Of a stretch of DNA of 64,000 nt, positions 9,221 to 17,918 are shown one piece after another (position 1 is the stretch's first letter; each line of letters begins with the position of its first letter). Made by a program: the position numbers and the translations under genes. The DNA is from Rivihabitans pingtungensis. GTDB lineage: Bacteria > Pseudomonadota > Gammaproteobacteria > Burkholderiales > Aquaspirillaceae. The stretch lies in the NCBI RefSeq assembly GCF_003201855.1, contig NZ_QJKI01000003.1, positions 62,001 through 126,000 on the forward strand, written 5' to 3'. The notes under the pieces are model-generated. The model worked only from the letters and a program-made list of their open reading frames with translations, did not search any database and had not been told where the DNA came from.

Positions 9221-10381
9221 ATGGATTTTTCCCTCTCTGACGACCAGCGCGCCTTTCAGGACGCCGCGCGCGCCTTTGCCCGCCACGAGCTGGCGCCGCA
9301 CGCGGCGGACTGGGACGCCGAGTCGATTTTTCCGCGCGAGGTGATTGCCCGCGCTGGCGAGCTGGGCTTTTGCGGGCTGTACACCCCGGAAACCTACGGC
9401 GGACTGGGCCTGTCGCGGCTGGACGCCGCCATCGTGTTTGAAGAACTGGCCGCCGGCTGCACCTCCACCACGGCGTATATCACCATCCACAATATGGTGT
9501 CGTGGATGTTCGCCACCTGGGCGCGCCCGGAAGTGGCCGAACGCTGGGCGCCGTTTTTGGCCAGCGGCGAAAAACTGGGCAGCTACTGCCTGACCGAACC
9601 CAACGCCGGCTCGGACGCCGCCAATCTGCGCACCCGCGCCGAGCGGCGCGGTGACCGCTATGTGCTGAATGGCAGCAAGATGTTTATCTCTGGCGCGGGC
9701 GACACCGACCTGCTGCTGGTGATGGCGCGCACCGGCGAGGCCGGCCCCAAGGGGATTTCGGCATTTGCCGTGCCAGCCGATCTGCCGGGCATTCACTATG
9801 GCAAAAAAGAACACAAAATGGGCTGGAACAGCCAGCCCACCCGCGCCATCACTTTTGACAACGTCGAAGTGCCGGACGACCACTTATTGGGCGAAGAAGG
9901 CCAGGGCTTCAGCATGGCGATGAAAGGCCTGGACGGCGGGCGCATCAATATCGCCACCTGCTCGGTAGGCACCGCGCAAGCGGCGCTGGAGCGCGCCCAG
10001 GCGTATTTGCACGAGCGCAAGCAGTTTGGCCGCGAGCTGGCCGAGTTTCAGGCGCTGCAATTCAAGCTGGCCGACATGGCCACCGAGCTGGTGGCGGCGC
10101 GGCAAATGGTGCGTCTGGCTGCCTGGAAGCTGGACCACGGCAGCGCCGACGCCACCACCTATTGCGCCATGGCCAAGCGCTTTGCCACCGATGTCGGCTT
10201 CAAGGTGGCCAACGATGCGCTGCAATTACACGGCGGCTATGGGTATATTCGCGAATATCCACTTGAACGTCATGTGCGCGACAATCGCGTGCACCAGATT
10301 CTGGAAGGCACCAACGAAATCATGCGGGTGATTGTTGCCCGCGCCATCCTGCGCCCTGGCGGCGCCGAGGACATCCGATGA
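9221..10381 (+). CDS. Isobutyryl-CoA dehydrogenase-like acyl-CoA dehydrogenase
   Basis: 386-residue FAD enzyme of the acyl-CoA dehydrogenase family. It has the FAD/substrate loop CLTEPNAGSDA near residue 125, MGWNSQPTRAITFDNVEVP near 200, the HGGYGYIREYPLERHVRD signature near 335, and catalytic-base candidate Glu362 in QILEGTNEIMR. In this setting the likely reaction is isobutyryl-CoA to methacrylyl-CoA. The start at 9221 follows AGAAGGACCC. Its TGA overlaps the ATG of the enoyl-CoA hydratase (ATGA), implying coupled translation. Confidence 0.9.
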   Translation: MDFSLSDDQRAFQDAARAFARHELAPHAADWDAESIFPREVIARAGELGFCGLYTPETYGGLGLSRLDAAIVFEELAAGCTSTTAYITIHNMVSWMFATWARPEVAERWAPFLASGEKLGSYCLTEPNAGSDAANLRTRAERRGDRYVLNGSKMFISGAGDTDLLLVMARTGEAGPKGISAFAVPADLPGIHYGKKEHKMGWNSQPTRAITFDNVEVPDDHLLGEEGQGFSMAMKGLDGGRINIATCSVGTAQAALERAQAYLHERKQFGRELAEFQALQFKLADMATELVAARQMVRLAAWKLDHGSADATTYCAMAKRFATDVGFKVANDALQLHGGYGYIREYPLERHVRDNRVHQILEGTNEIMRVIVARAILRPGGAEDIR

Positions 10382-11160
10382 CACACTACCCCCACCTGTT
10401 GCTGGACATTCAACAACACACCGCGCTGGTCACCATCAGCAACCCGCCGGCCAACACCTGGAACGCCGACAGCCTGAACGGCCTGATTGAGCTGGTGCAC
10501 GAACTGAACGCCAACCGCGACATCTACGCCTTGGTGCTCACTGGCGAGGGCAGCAAGTTTTTCTCGGCCGGCGCCGACTTGAACATGTTTGCCGACGGCG
10601 ACCCGGCGGTGGCGCGCAAAATGGCGCGGCTGTTTGGTCAGGCGTTTGAAACCCTCACCGATTTTCGCGGCGTGTCGATTGCCGCCATCAATGGCTACGC
10701 CATGGGCGGTGGCCTGGAAGTGGCGCTGGCCTGCGATGTGCGCATTGCCGAAACCCAGGCGCAAATGGCGCTGCCGGAAGCCACCGTTGGCCTCTTGCCC
10801 TGCGCGGGCGGCACGCAAAACCTGCCCTGGCTGGTGGGCGAAGGCTGGGCCAAGCGCATGATTCTGTGCGGCGAGCGGGTGGATGCCGCCACCGCCGAGC
10901 GCATCGGCCTGGTCGAGCAGGTGGTGCCTACTGGCGAGGCGCGCGCTACGGCGCTGGCGCTGGCGGCCAAGGTGGCCAAGCAAAGCCCGAGCAGCGTCAC
11001 CGCCTGCAAGGGCCTGATCCAGGCGGCGCGCAGCAACCCGATGAAGCACGCGCTGCCGGCCGAGCGCGAATTGTTTGTCGATTTGTTCAACACCCAGGAC
11101 CAGCGCGAAGGCGTCAACGCCTTTCTGGAAAAACGCGCCCCCCACTGGAAAAACGCCTGA
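10378..11160 (+). CDS. Enoyl-CoA hydratase (valine pathway)
   Basis: 260-residue crotonase-fold enzyme. FFSAGADLNMF near residue 62 and GYAMGGGLEVALACDVRIA near 106 supply the oxyanion hole and one acid residue; ALPEATVGLLPCAGGTQ near 131 supplies the second glutamate. In this cluster it should hydrate methacrylyl-CoA to 3-hydroxyisobutyryl-CoA. It is translationally coupled to the upstream dehydrogenase by a 4-base overlap and lies 17 bases before the hydrolase gene. Broader short-chain enoyl-CoA activity is possible. Confidence 0.9.
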   Translation: MTHYPHLLLDIQQHTALVTISNPPANTWNADSLNGLIELVHELNANRDIYALVLTGEGSKFFSAGADLNMFADGDPAVARKMARLFGQAFETLTDFRGVSIAAINGYAMGGGLEVALACDVRIAETQAQMALPEATVGLLPCAGGTQNLPWLVGEGWAKRMILCGERVDAATAERIGLVEQVVPTGEARATALALAAKVAKQSPSSVTACKGLIQAARSNPMKHALPAERELFVDLFNTQDQREGVNAFLEKRAPHWKNA

Positions 11161-11177
11161 TTGCCCCGGAACGCGCC

Positions 11178-12314
11178 ATGACCGTAGAACACCAAGACTC
11201 CGCCTGCGTGATTTTCACCGAACACGCCACGCCCAGCGGCATGAAAATCGGCTACGCCACGCTGAATGCGGAAAAATCGCTGAACGCCCTGTCGCTGGAG
11301 ATGATCCGCCTGCTGGACGCCCGCCTGCGCCAATGGGCGGATGACCCGCAGCTGGCCTGCGTGGTGCTGCAAGGCGCTGGCGAAAAAGCCTTTTGCGCTG
11401 GCGGCGACGTGCGCAAGCTGCGCGAAGCCATCCTCGCCCACGAAGGCCCGGCGGCCATTCCGTTTGCTTCGGAATATTTTGCCGAAGAATATCGCCTGGA
11501 TTACCGCATCCACACCTACGCCAAGCCCATCCTGCTGTGGGGCAGCGGCATTGTCATGGGCGGCGGCCTGGGCCTGATGGCCGGCGCCAGCCACCGCGTG
11601 GTCACCGAAACCTCGCGCATCGCCATGCCGGAAATCACCATTGGCCTCTACCCGGACGTGGGCGGCAGCTGGTTCCTGCCGCGCATGCCCGGCCGGTTGG
11701 GCTTGTTCCTGGCGCTGACCGGCGCGCCGCTGAACGCCCACGACGCCCAGGCGGTGAATCTGGCCGACTGGTTTGTGCGCAGCGAAGACAAGCTGGCCAT
11801 TTTTGCCGGCCTGGCCAATATCGATTGGCAGGCCGACCCGGCGCACAACCACGGTTTGCTGTCCAAGCTGCTGCGCGGCTTTGCCCAGCACGCCGCCAGC
11901 CATCTGCCGGCCTCGCAGGTGCGTGCCCACTTTGACGCCATCCAGCATGTCACCGACGGCGACAGCCTGGCCGAGGTGTGCGAACAGATCACCCGCCACG
12001 CCAGCGACGACGCCTGGATGCAGCGCGCCGCCAAATCGCTGGCGGTGGGCTCGCCCACCTCCGCTGCGCTGAGCTGGGAAATCTGGCGGCGCAGCCGGCT
12101 CTTGGGCCTGGCCGATGTGTTCCGCATGGAATGGACGCTATCGGTGCAGTGCTGCGCCCACCCGGACTTCCGCGAAGGCGTTCGCGCCCTGCTGGTGGAC
12201 AAGGACAACGCCCCGCGCTGGACGCCGGCCACCTTGGCCGAGGTCAGCCGCGAGTGGATCGACGGCCATTTTGTCGTCCCCGCCGACACCGTCCACCCGC
12301 TGGCCGACCTGTAA
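11178..12314 (+). CDS. 3-hydroxyisobutyryl-CoA hydrolase
   Basis: 378-residue crotonase-superfamily enzyme. It is longer than hydratases and carries the HIBYL-CoA hydrolase pattern SGIVMGGGLGLMAGASHRVV near residue 120, followed by MPEITIGLYPDVGGSWFLP near 150. It releases free 3-hydroxyisobutyrate and so separates the CoA-bound and CoA-free halves of valine breakdown. The start at 11178 is chosen because the homology begins there; upstream sequence overlaps the hydratase gene. It is followed 72 bases later by mmsB, which uses its product. Confidence 0.92.
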   Translation: MTVEHQDSACVIFTEHATPSGMKIGYATLNAEKSLNALSLEMIRLLDARLRQWADDPQLACVVLQGAGEKAFCAGGDVRKLREAILAHEGPAAIPFASEYFAEEYRLDYRIHTYAKPILLWGSGIVMGGGLGLMAGASHRVVTETSRIAMPEITIGLYPDVGGSWFLPRMPGRLGLFLALTGAPLNAHDAQAVNLADWFVRSEDKLAIFAGLANIDWQADPAHNHGLLSKLLRGFAQHAASHLPASQVRAHFDAIQHVTDGDSLAEVCEQITRHASDDAWMQRAAKSLAVGSPTSAALSWEIWRRSRLLGLADVFRMEWTLSVQCCAHPDFREGVRALLVDKDNAPRWTPATLAEVSREWIDGHFVVPADTVHPLADL

Positions 12315-12386
12315 CTTTTGGCCGCGCCCGACCCCACGCCGCAGCAGACGGCGACGGCGCGGCGGCCCCCACAAGGAGACAACATC

Positions 12387-13295
12387 ATGGCAAGCATTGC
12401 ATTCATTGGGCTGGGCAATATGGGTGGGCCGATGGCGCTCAACCTGCTGCGCGCCGGCCACACCCTGCACGTTTTTGACCTGTCCGCCAGCGCGGTGCAA
12501 ACCCTGGTCGATGCCGGCGCGCACGCCGCCGCCAGCGCCGCCGCCGCCGTGGCGGCGGCAGACGACGCGGTGATTTCCATGCTGCCGGCCAGCCCGCACG
12601 TCAAGGCGCTGTACCTGGGCGAAAACGGCGTGCTGGCCAACGCCCGCCCCGGCGCGCTGCTGATCGACAGCAGCACCATCGCCAGCCATGTCGCCGTGGA
12701 AGTCGCCCAGGCCGCCCAGGCCAAGGGCCTGCGCATGATCGACGCCCCGGTGTCCGGCGGCACCGCCGGCGCCGCCGCCGGCACGCTGACCTTTATCGTC
12801 GGCGGCGACGCCGCCGACCTGGAGGCTGCCCGTCCGCTGCTGGAAGCCATGGGCAAGAATATCTTTCACGCGGGCGCCGCCGGCGCCGGGCAAACCGCCA
12901 AGATTTGCAACAATATGCTGCTGGGCATCCTGATGGCCGGCACCGCCGAAGCGCTGGCGCTGGGCGTGGCCAACGGCCTGGATCCGAAAGTGCTGTCCGA
13001 CATCATGAGCAAGAGCTCGGGCCGCAACTGGGCACTGGAAGTGTATAACCCTTGGCCGGGGGTCATGGAAAACGCGCCTGCCAGCCGTGGCTACAGCGGC
13101 GGCTTTGGCTCGGATTTGATGCTCAAGGATCTGGGTCTGGCGCAAGAAGCGGCCTTGCACGCCCGCGCCGCCACCCCACTGGGCGCGGCGGCGCGCAATC
13201 TGTACCAGCTGCACAGCCAGAACGGCCAGGGCGGGCTGGATTTTTCCAGCATCGTGCAACTGATGAGCGCCAAGGCCAAGCCCGCACAGGGTTGA
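12387..13295 (+). CDS. mmsB: 3-hydroxyisobutyrate dehydrogenase
   Basis: 302-residue NAD-dependent beta-hydroxyacid dehydrogenase that oxidises 3-hydroxyisobutyrate to methylmalonate semialdehyde, the MmsA substrate. It has the Rossmann motif GLGNMGGPMALNL at residues 8-20, the substrate motif DAPVSGGTAGAAAGTL near 118-133, and the catalytic lysine region GAGQTAKICNNMLLG near 165-180. The start at 12387 has AAGGAGAC upstream. An alanine-rich stretch (AAASAAAAVAAAD, near 50) is longer than usual but lies in a surface helix. It closes the valine block. Confidence 0.94.
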   Translation: MASIAFIGLGNMGGPMALNLLRAGHTLHVFDLSASAVQTLVDAGAHAAASAAAAVAAADDAVISMLPASPHVKALYLGENGVLANARPGALLIDSSTIASHVAVEVAQAAQAKGLRMIDAPVSGGTAGAAAGTLTFIVGGDAADLEAARPLLEAMGKNIFHAGAAGAGQTAKICNNMLLGILMAGTAEALALGVANGLDPKVLSDIMSKSSGRNWALEVYNPWPGVMENAPASRGYSGGFGSDLMLKDLGLAQEAALHARAATPLGAAARNLYQLHSQNGQGGLDFSSIVQLMSAKAKPAQG

Positions 13296-13378
13296 GTTGA
13301 TATTGCATCTTCCCCCGTCACGGCCTTGCGTGGCACAAGGCGCACGCGGCTTGCCGCGCGTGACGAGCGGGATCTGGG

Positions 13379-13418
13379 CCGGCGGGTGACCAAGAGGGGG
13401 GAGCCGCCGGTTTTTTTT
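13379..13418 (+). terminator. Intrinsic terminator after mmsB
   Basis: CCGGCGG (13379-13385) pairs with CCGCCGG (13404-13410) and is followed directly by eight T residues. It lies 84 bases after the mmsB stop and is the likely end of the valine transcript. Confidence 0.75.
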
Positions 13419-13469
13419 GCCTGGCGCACAGGGTTGCGGCTGGGCGGACGTGCCTGGCTGACGGATGTT

Positions 13470-13563
13470 TAGCGCCTCAGCGAAGCGATCCTGGCTAGGC
13501 GTGTCGCCGCAGACAATACAACCGCCACACAACAACGCCAGGGGGGGGTGAGTGACTCTCAGC
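13470..13563 (-). repeat. Dispersed intergenic repeat, copy 3
   Basis: Reverse-oriented, somewhat shortened copy. On the + strand it shows CTCAGCGAAGCGATCCTGGC, then GCCGCAGACAATACAA, then CAACAACGCCAGG and GTGAGTGACTCTC. Its outer end overlaps the stop codon of the TatD-family gene, so the element supplies the last coding bases. Confidence 0.8.
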
Positions 13564-14341
13564 GCAATAACAAGGCCGCCCGTGCATTGGCCGTGGTGGT
13601 GGCAATCACCTCATCCAGTGGTTCGCCGCGCAGCTCGGCCAGCACCTGGGCAAAGCGGTGCAGATTGGCCGGCGCATTCGGCGTGTCTGGCGCCCAGGCC
13701 GGGCGGATGTCGGGCGCGTCGGTTTCCAGCACCAGCGCCGACAGCGGCAAGCTGGCGGCCAGTTGGCGGATGCGCTGCGAACCGCTATAGGTCATCGCCC
13801 CACCAAATCCCAGCTTGAAACCCAGCGCGATAAACGCCTCGGCCTGTTGCCGGCTGCCGTTGAAGGCGTGGGCAATGCCGCCTGGCACGCCCACCTGGCG
13901 CAGGTATTTCAGCACCCGATCCTGCGCGCGGCGCAGGTGCAGCACCACCGGCAGCTGACGCGCGCGCGCCAGCCGCAGTTGGGCGACAAACAGCGCCTCT
14001 TGTTGGGCGGGATCGAGTTCCGGCAGGTAAAAATCCAGGCCGATTTCGCCCACGGCATCGGGGCGTTCGCGGTCCAGCCAGTCGGCCAGCTGTTCAAGAT
14101 GCTCCGGCCGATGGCGCGGCAGATACACCGGGTGCAGGCCTAGCGCCACCCGGCAGCCGTAGCGCGCGCGCATGACCAGGGTGTCGGCAAAATTGGCCTG
14201 CTCGACCGCCGGCGCCAAAATCTCGCCCACGCCAGCGGCGCGCGCCTGCGCCACTTGCGCGTCGCGGTCGGCGGCAAACTCGGCGGCATCCAGGTGGCAA
14301 TGGGTGTCAAACAGCAAGGGTGGGGTGTCAGTCATGTGCAT
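13559..14341 (-). CDS. TatD-family metal-dependent hydrolase (YjjV-like)
   Basis: 260-residue amidohydrolase-like protein of the TatD DNase family. Metal ligands are visible in FDTHCHLD (near residue 11), in the VGEIGLDFY glutamate region near 98, in the histidines of VVLHLRRAQ near 132 and IAHAFNGS near 155, and in LETDAPDIRP near 207. The HAFNGS and MTYSG patterns look most like the YjjV branch. TatD proteins act as 3'-5' DNases or RNases. The start is uncertain: ATGs at 14341 and 14335 both lack a clear ribosome site. The 3' end runs into repeat copy 3. Confidence 0.88.
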   Translation of the reverse strand: MHMTDTPPLLFDTHCHLDAAEFAADRDAQVAQARAAGVGEILAPAVEQANFADTLVMRARYGCRVALGLHPVYLPRHRPEHLEQLADWLDRERPDAVGEIGLDFYLPELDPAQQEALFVAQLRLARARQLPVVLHLRRAQDRVLKYLRQVGVPGGIAHAFNGSRQQAEAFIALGFKLGFGGAMTYSGSQRIRQLAASLPLSALVLETDAPDIRPAWAPDTPNAPANLHRFAQVLAELRGEPLDEVIATTTANARAALLLR

Positions 14342-14464
14342 ACGGCCAATCTAGCGCACCCAGGGCCTGCCGGCCAGTTGCGACTTAAGTTGCATACGCG
14401 GTTGGCCAGCGGCTGCCTAGAATGGGGATGTTTTGTTCATCAACACCCCCAACAGGAGTTTTCC

Positions 14465-14968
14465 ATGCGTGGAGTATCCTTGCGGCGCGCCCTGGCGCTG
14501 GCCGCCTTGTTCAGCGCTGGCGTCGCCAGTGCTGGCGAATTGCAGGTCAGTGTCAGCCAGACCCTATCGGCCAGCCCGGAAGAAGTCTGGCAGGAAATCG
14601 GCCGCTTTGGCCAGTTGAGCTGGCACCCGGCAGTGGCAACCACGGTGGTGCGCGGCAACCCGGAACGCACCGGCGCCGTGCGGGAAATCACCACGGTGGA
14701 TGGCGCGGTGCTGGTGGAAAAGCTGGTGGCGCATGCTGCCGGTCAGCACAGCATGAGCTATCGCATCCTGCGTTCGCCATTGCCGGTCAGCGGCTATGTC
14801 TCCACCTTGCGGGTGCTGCCAGCCCAGTTTGGTGGCAGCAAGGTGGTGTGGTCGTCACATTTCCGGCGCACGGCGGCCGTGGATGATGCTGCGGCACGCC
14901 AGGCCGTAGAGGGCATTTATCGCGTGGGCATGCAGTCGCTGGTCAAGGCCTTCGGCAGCCCGCAATAA
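14465..14968 (+). CDS. Exported SRPBCC (MxaD-like) protein
   Basis: 167-residue protein with an N-terminal signal peptide (RRALALAALFSAGVASA, cut near residue 23), then a START/SRPBCC-type fold beginning VSQTLSASPEEVWQEIG and containing a SWHPAV loop. Such exported proteins include MxaD, encoded with PQQ-dependent methanol dehydrogenases. That link is suggestive because a pqq operon lies 3 kb away, but no dehydrogenase is present in the window. The start at 14465 follows CAGGAG. The ligand and function are unknown. Confidence 0.75.
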   Translation: MRGVSLRRALALAALFSAGVASAGELQVSVSQTLSASPEEVWQEIGRFGQLSWHPAVATTVVRGNPERTGAVREITTVDGAVLVEKLVAHAAGQHSMSYRILRSPLPVSGYVSTLRVLPAQFGGSKVVWSSHFRRTAAVDDAAARQAVEGIYRVGMQSLVKAFGSPQ

Positions 14969-15005
14969 ACGCGCTGCCAGGTGGCGGCGAGAGGGTTGGC
15001 AGGCT

Positions 15006-15050
15006 GCTGTCTGCCTTGCGCAGACAGCGGCGCGGGCGAAGGTCTATAAT
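15006..15050 (+). promoter_or_regulatory. Hairpin and -10 box before mrcA
   Basis: GCTGTCTGC / GCAGACAGC (15006-15028) is a 9-base perfect inverted repeat with a 5-base loop. It is followed 16 bases later by a consensus TATAAT (15045-15050), 25 bases before the mrcA start. The 3' arm occupies the -35 position, so it could be a terminator remnant of the SRPBCC gene or an operator for mrcA. Confidence 0.5.
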
Positions 15051-15074
15051 CGCCCATCCTTCATTCTTGGGCCT

Positions 15075-17504
15075 ATGCTCATGCTGACCCGTATCCTGCT
15101 TGGTTTTCTGGTGGTGTGTCTGGCGCTGGCCATCATTGCCGCCGGCCTGCTTGGCTTTGCGGTGGCCGTCACCTATCCCAAACTCCCCAGCCTGGAAGTG
15201 CTGACCGACTACCGGCCGAAAATCCCCTTGCGCATCTACACTGCCGACGGCGTGCAGATTGGCGAATTTGGCGAAGAACGCCGGGCTTTCACCCGCATCC
15301 AGGATGTGCCGCAACTGATGAAGCAGGCCATCATGGCCGCCGAGGACGAGCGTTTTTACCAGCATGGCGGCATTGATTATGTTGGTGTGGCGCGGGCCAT
15401 GCTGGGCAATGTGGTGTCAGGTCATCCCAAGTCTGGCGCCTCCACCATCACCATGCAGGTGGCGCGCAATTTCTTCCTGTCTTCGGAAAAAACCCTCACC
15501 CGCAAATTCAACGAAGCCTTGCTGGCGTTCAAGATCGAACACAATCTCAGCAAGGATCAGATTCTTGAGCTGTATTTCAATCAGATCTATCTGGGTCAGC
15601 GCGCCTATGGTTTTGCCGCTGCCGGCCAGGCGTATTACGGCCGCCCGCTGAAAGAGCTGTCGATTGCCCAGATGGCCATGCTGGCCGGCCTGCCCAAGGC
15701 GCCATCGTCGTATAACCCGGTGGTCAACCCGGATCGCGCCCGTCTGCGCCAGCTGTATGTGCTGCGTCGTATGCGCGAGTTGAATTTCATCAGCGAAGCG
15801 CAATACGAAGCCGCCAAGAACGAGCCCAATAGCGTGTCGCGCCAGAGCGAGGATTTCAGCGTGCCGGCGCAGTATGTGGCCGAGATGGTGCGTCAGACCA
15901 TGTTCGAGCGCTACAAAGAAAACGCCTACACCGATGGCTACCGGGTGTACACCACGGTAGACAGCCAACACCAGAAATGGGCATTCGACGCCCTGCGCGC
16001 CGGCCTGACCGAATACGATGTGCGCCACGGCTATCGCGGCCCGGAATCGTTTATCGACCTGAAAACCCTGCCGGCTGGCGAGCGCGACGAATCGCTGGAT
16101 GAATCGCTGGCCGCCATCCGCGACAGCGGCAAGCTGCAACCGGGCGTGGTGCTGGAAGCCAGCGCCAATAAGGTGGTGGTGTATATGCGCGGCGGCCGTC
16201 AGGTGGAAGTCAGCGGCGCCGGGCTGAATTTTGCCCGCCGTGCGCTGTCGCCCAAACTGACCCCCGCCCAGCAGATTCGCCCCGGCGCGGTGGTGCGCGT
16301 GCAACAGAACGACAAGGGAAGCTGGGAAATCGGCCAGATGCCGCAGGTGGAAGGCGCGTTTGTGTCGATGGACCCACACGATGGCGCCATCAAGTCGCTG
16401 GTGGGCGGCTTTGACTTTAACCGCAACCACTTCAACCGCGTGACCATGGCCTGGCGTCAGCCTGGCTCCAGCTTCAAGCCGTTCATTTATTCGGCCGGCC
16501 TGGAACGCGGCTTCACGCCGTCGTCGATGATCAACGATGCGCCGCTGGTGATCGATCCGCAATCCATCGGCGGGCAGCGCTGGGAGCCGAAAAACTACGA
16601 CGGCAAATTTGGCGGCATGATGACCATGCGCCAGGCGCTGACCCGCTCGAAGAACCTGGTGTCCATCCGCATCCTGATGGCCATCGGCGTGGACTACGCA
16701 CAAGAATACATCGGCCACTTTGGTTTTGGCCCCAAGCAACATCCAGCCTATCTGACCATGGCGCTGGGCGCGGGTGTGGTGACGCCCTTGCAGATGGCCG
16801 AGGGCTACTCGGTGTTTGCCAATGGCGGCTCGCGCGTGCGCTCTTATCTGATCGACCGCATTGAAGACGATCAAGGCCGCGTGCTGGCGCGCACCGCGCC
16901 CACCGTGGCCGGCAAGAACGCCGAGCAAGCCATTGACCCACGCAACGCCTTCATCATGACCAGCATGATGAAGGACGTGGTGCGCTATGGCACCGCCGTG
17001 CGCGCCATGAGCCTGGGCCGCACGGACCTGGCCGGCAAAACCGGCACCACCAACGACGCCCGCGATGCCTGGTTCTCGGGCTTTAACCCGGCGCTGGTGG
17101 GCATTGCCTGGGTGGGCTTTGACAATAACCGCAGCCTGGGCGGTGGCGAAACCGGCGGCGGCGCAGCTTTGCCGATCTGGATTCACTATATGGCGCAAGC
17201 GCTCAAGGGCACGCCAGAAGTGGATGTCCCGGTGCCTTCCGGCATTGTTGAACGCGCGGGGGCCGGCGCCAAGGGCGGTGCTGAGTATTACTACGAGGAA
17301 TTCCAGAACACCAACCCGGATCTGGGCCTGAACAACCGCAGCAGCGACCCGCAGGCCAATGAGGACACCGCGGCCCCGGCCACGCAGGGCGAACAACGCC
17401 CGGCCCCGACGCCCTCCACGCCAGCGCCGCAGGCTGCCCCGGCCACGCCTCGCCCAACCCCACCGCGCGATGCGGTGGACAAGGTAAAGGAGCAGTTGTT
17501 TTGA
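15075..17504 (+). CDS. mrcA: Penicillin-binding protein 1A
   Basis: 809-residue bifunctional peptidoglycan synthase anchored in the inner membrane by one N-terminal helix (residues 5-30). The glycosyltransferase-51 domain (about 50-230) has catalytic Glu90 in AAEDERFYQHGG. The transpeptidase domain has the SxxK motif at Ser465-Lys468 (SSFK), SKN in TRSKNLVSIR, and KTG at 655-657. An OB-like insert separates the two domains, and the last 60 residues are a Pro/Ala-rich tail. A second ATG lies two codons in. Family length and all catalytic motifs are intact. Confidence 0.96.
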   Translation: MLMLTRILLGFLVVCLALAIIAAGLLGFAVAVTYPKLPSLEVLTDYRPKIPLRIYTADGVQIGEFGEERRAFTRIQDVPQLMKQAIMAAEDERFYQHGGIDYVGVARAMLGNVVSGHPKSGASTITMQVARNFFLSSEKTLTRKFNEALLAFKIEHNLSKDQILELYFNQIYLGQRAYGFAAAGQAYYGRPLKELSIAQMAMLAGLPKAPSSYNPVVNPDRARLRQLYVLRRMRELNFISEAQYEAAKNEPNSVSRQSEDFSVPAQYVAEMVRQTMFERYKENAYTDGYRVYTTVDSQHQKWAFDALRAGLTEYDVRHGYRGPESFIDLKTLPAGERDESLDESLAAIRDSGKLQPGVVLEASANKVVVYMRGGRQVEVSGAGLNFARRALSPKLTPAQQIRPGAVVRVQQNDKGSWEIGQMPQVEGAFVSMDPHDGAIKSLVGGFDFNRNHFNRVTMAWRQPGSSFKPFIYSAGLERGFTPSSMINDAPLVIDPQSIGGQRWEPKNYDGKFGGMMTMRQALTRSKNLVSIRILMAIGVDYAQEYIGHFGFGPKQHPAYLTMALGAGVVTPLQMAEGYSVFANGGSRVRSYLIDRIEDDQGRVLARTAPTVAGKNAEQAIDPRNAFIMTSMMKDVVRYGTAVRAMSLGRTDLAGKTGTTNDARDAWFSGFNPALVGIAWVGFDNNRSLGGGETGGGAALPIWIHYMAQALKGTPEVDVPVPSGIVERAGAGAKGGAEYYYEEFQNTNPDLGLNNRSSDPQANEDTAAPATQGEQRPAPTPSTPAPQAAPATPRPTPPRDAVDKVKEQLF

Positions 17505-17509
17505 TGTCC

Positions 17510-17548
17510 GCGCCAGGGCGGCCGGAGCACCGCTGACCGCCCTGGCGC
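17510..17548 (+). terminator. Hairpin after mrcA
   Basis: GCGCCAGGGCGG (17510-17521) pairs perfectly with CCGCCCTGGCGC (17537-17548) across a 15-base loop, beginning 5 bases after the mrcA stop. There is no T run, so it may be Rho-assisted or protect the 3' end. Confidence 0.6.
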
Positions 17549-17658
17549 TGATTCAGACACATCAGGTTTGCTGGATTTCAGCGGGTATGCATCAAATCCT
17601 GGCACAGACAAAACAGCATCATCCGAAGAGGGAGGGGCCCTCCTCCCAAAGTCGTATG

Positions 17659-17685
17659 TTGCAATGCAACCAGGGCCACTATAGT
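17659..17685 (+). promoter_or_regulatory. Candidate promoter of small RNA
   Basis: TTGCAA (17659-17664) and TATAGT (17680-17685) with a 15-base spacer precede the small-RNA candidate. The -10 box is good. The spacer is 2 bases shorter than ideal, so the -35 assignment is tentative. Confidence 0.4.
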
Positions 17686-17691
17686 GATAAC

Positions 17692-17770
17692 ACCTCAGCT
17701 CGTGGTGAGGTCTTGTGTTTGTTCCTCCTCTTTTGACGACATTGAACGCCCGCATTGCGGGCGTTTTTTT
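17692..17770 (+). ncRNA. Candidate small RNA with anti-Shine-Dalgarno segment
   Basis: A roughly 80-base unit with no reading frame. A 5' stem (ACCTCA / TGAGGT, 17692-17711) is followed by a pyrimidine-rich unpaired stretch with TTCCTCCTC (17722-17730). It ends in a textbook intrinsic terminator: AACGCCCGC / GCGGGCGTT with a 3-base loop and seven T (17745-17770). A promoter-like box lies just upstream. This is the usual architecture of a trans-acting Hfq-type small RNA. It could instead be a leader or a read-through product of mrcA. The terminator is firm; the RNA is inferred. Confidence 0.5.
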
Positions 17771-17820
17771 GTCTGTTGCTCCCCCACTAAAGTCGCATTC
17801 TCCTGACTGCTGCGCCTCCT

Positions 17821-17826
17821 TATAGT
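17821..17826 (+). promoter_or_regulatory. Candidate -10 box for pqq transcript
   Basis: TATAGT, the same hexamer and context (TATAGTGA) as at 17680, lies 98 bases before pqqA. No convincing -35 hexamer sits at 16-18 bases, so an activator-dependent promoter is possible. Confidence 0.35.
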
Positions 17827-17870
17827 GACTTGGCCCACCCGCACATCGCATCGCCGTGACGGGCTGGGCG

Positions 17871-17895
17871 CGCCGCCATCCGGCCGGCGTTTTTT
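17871..17895 (+). terminator. Terminator-like hairpin in the pqqA leader
   Basis: CGCCG (17871-17875), extended by CC...GG, pairs with CGGCG (17885-17889) and is followed by six T residues. It ends about 24 bases before the pqqA ATG, leaving no room for a promoter between them. Transcription of pqq would therefore have to read through it. Confidence 0.5.
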
Positions 17896-17918
17896 GTTCA
17901 CGTACTGGAGGACTCATC

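Noticed and set aside
15417-17396. 659-codon open frame antisense to mrcA
   Set aside because: mrcA has all catalytic motifs and codon bias in the + frame; the antisense product is low-complexity His/Gly/Ala.
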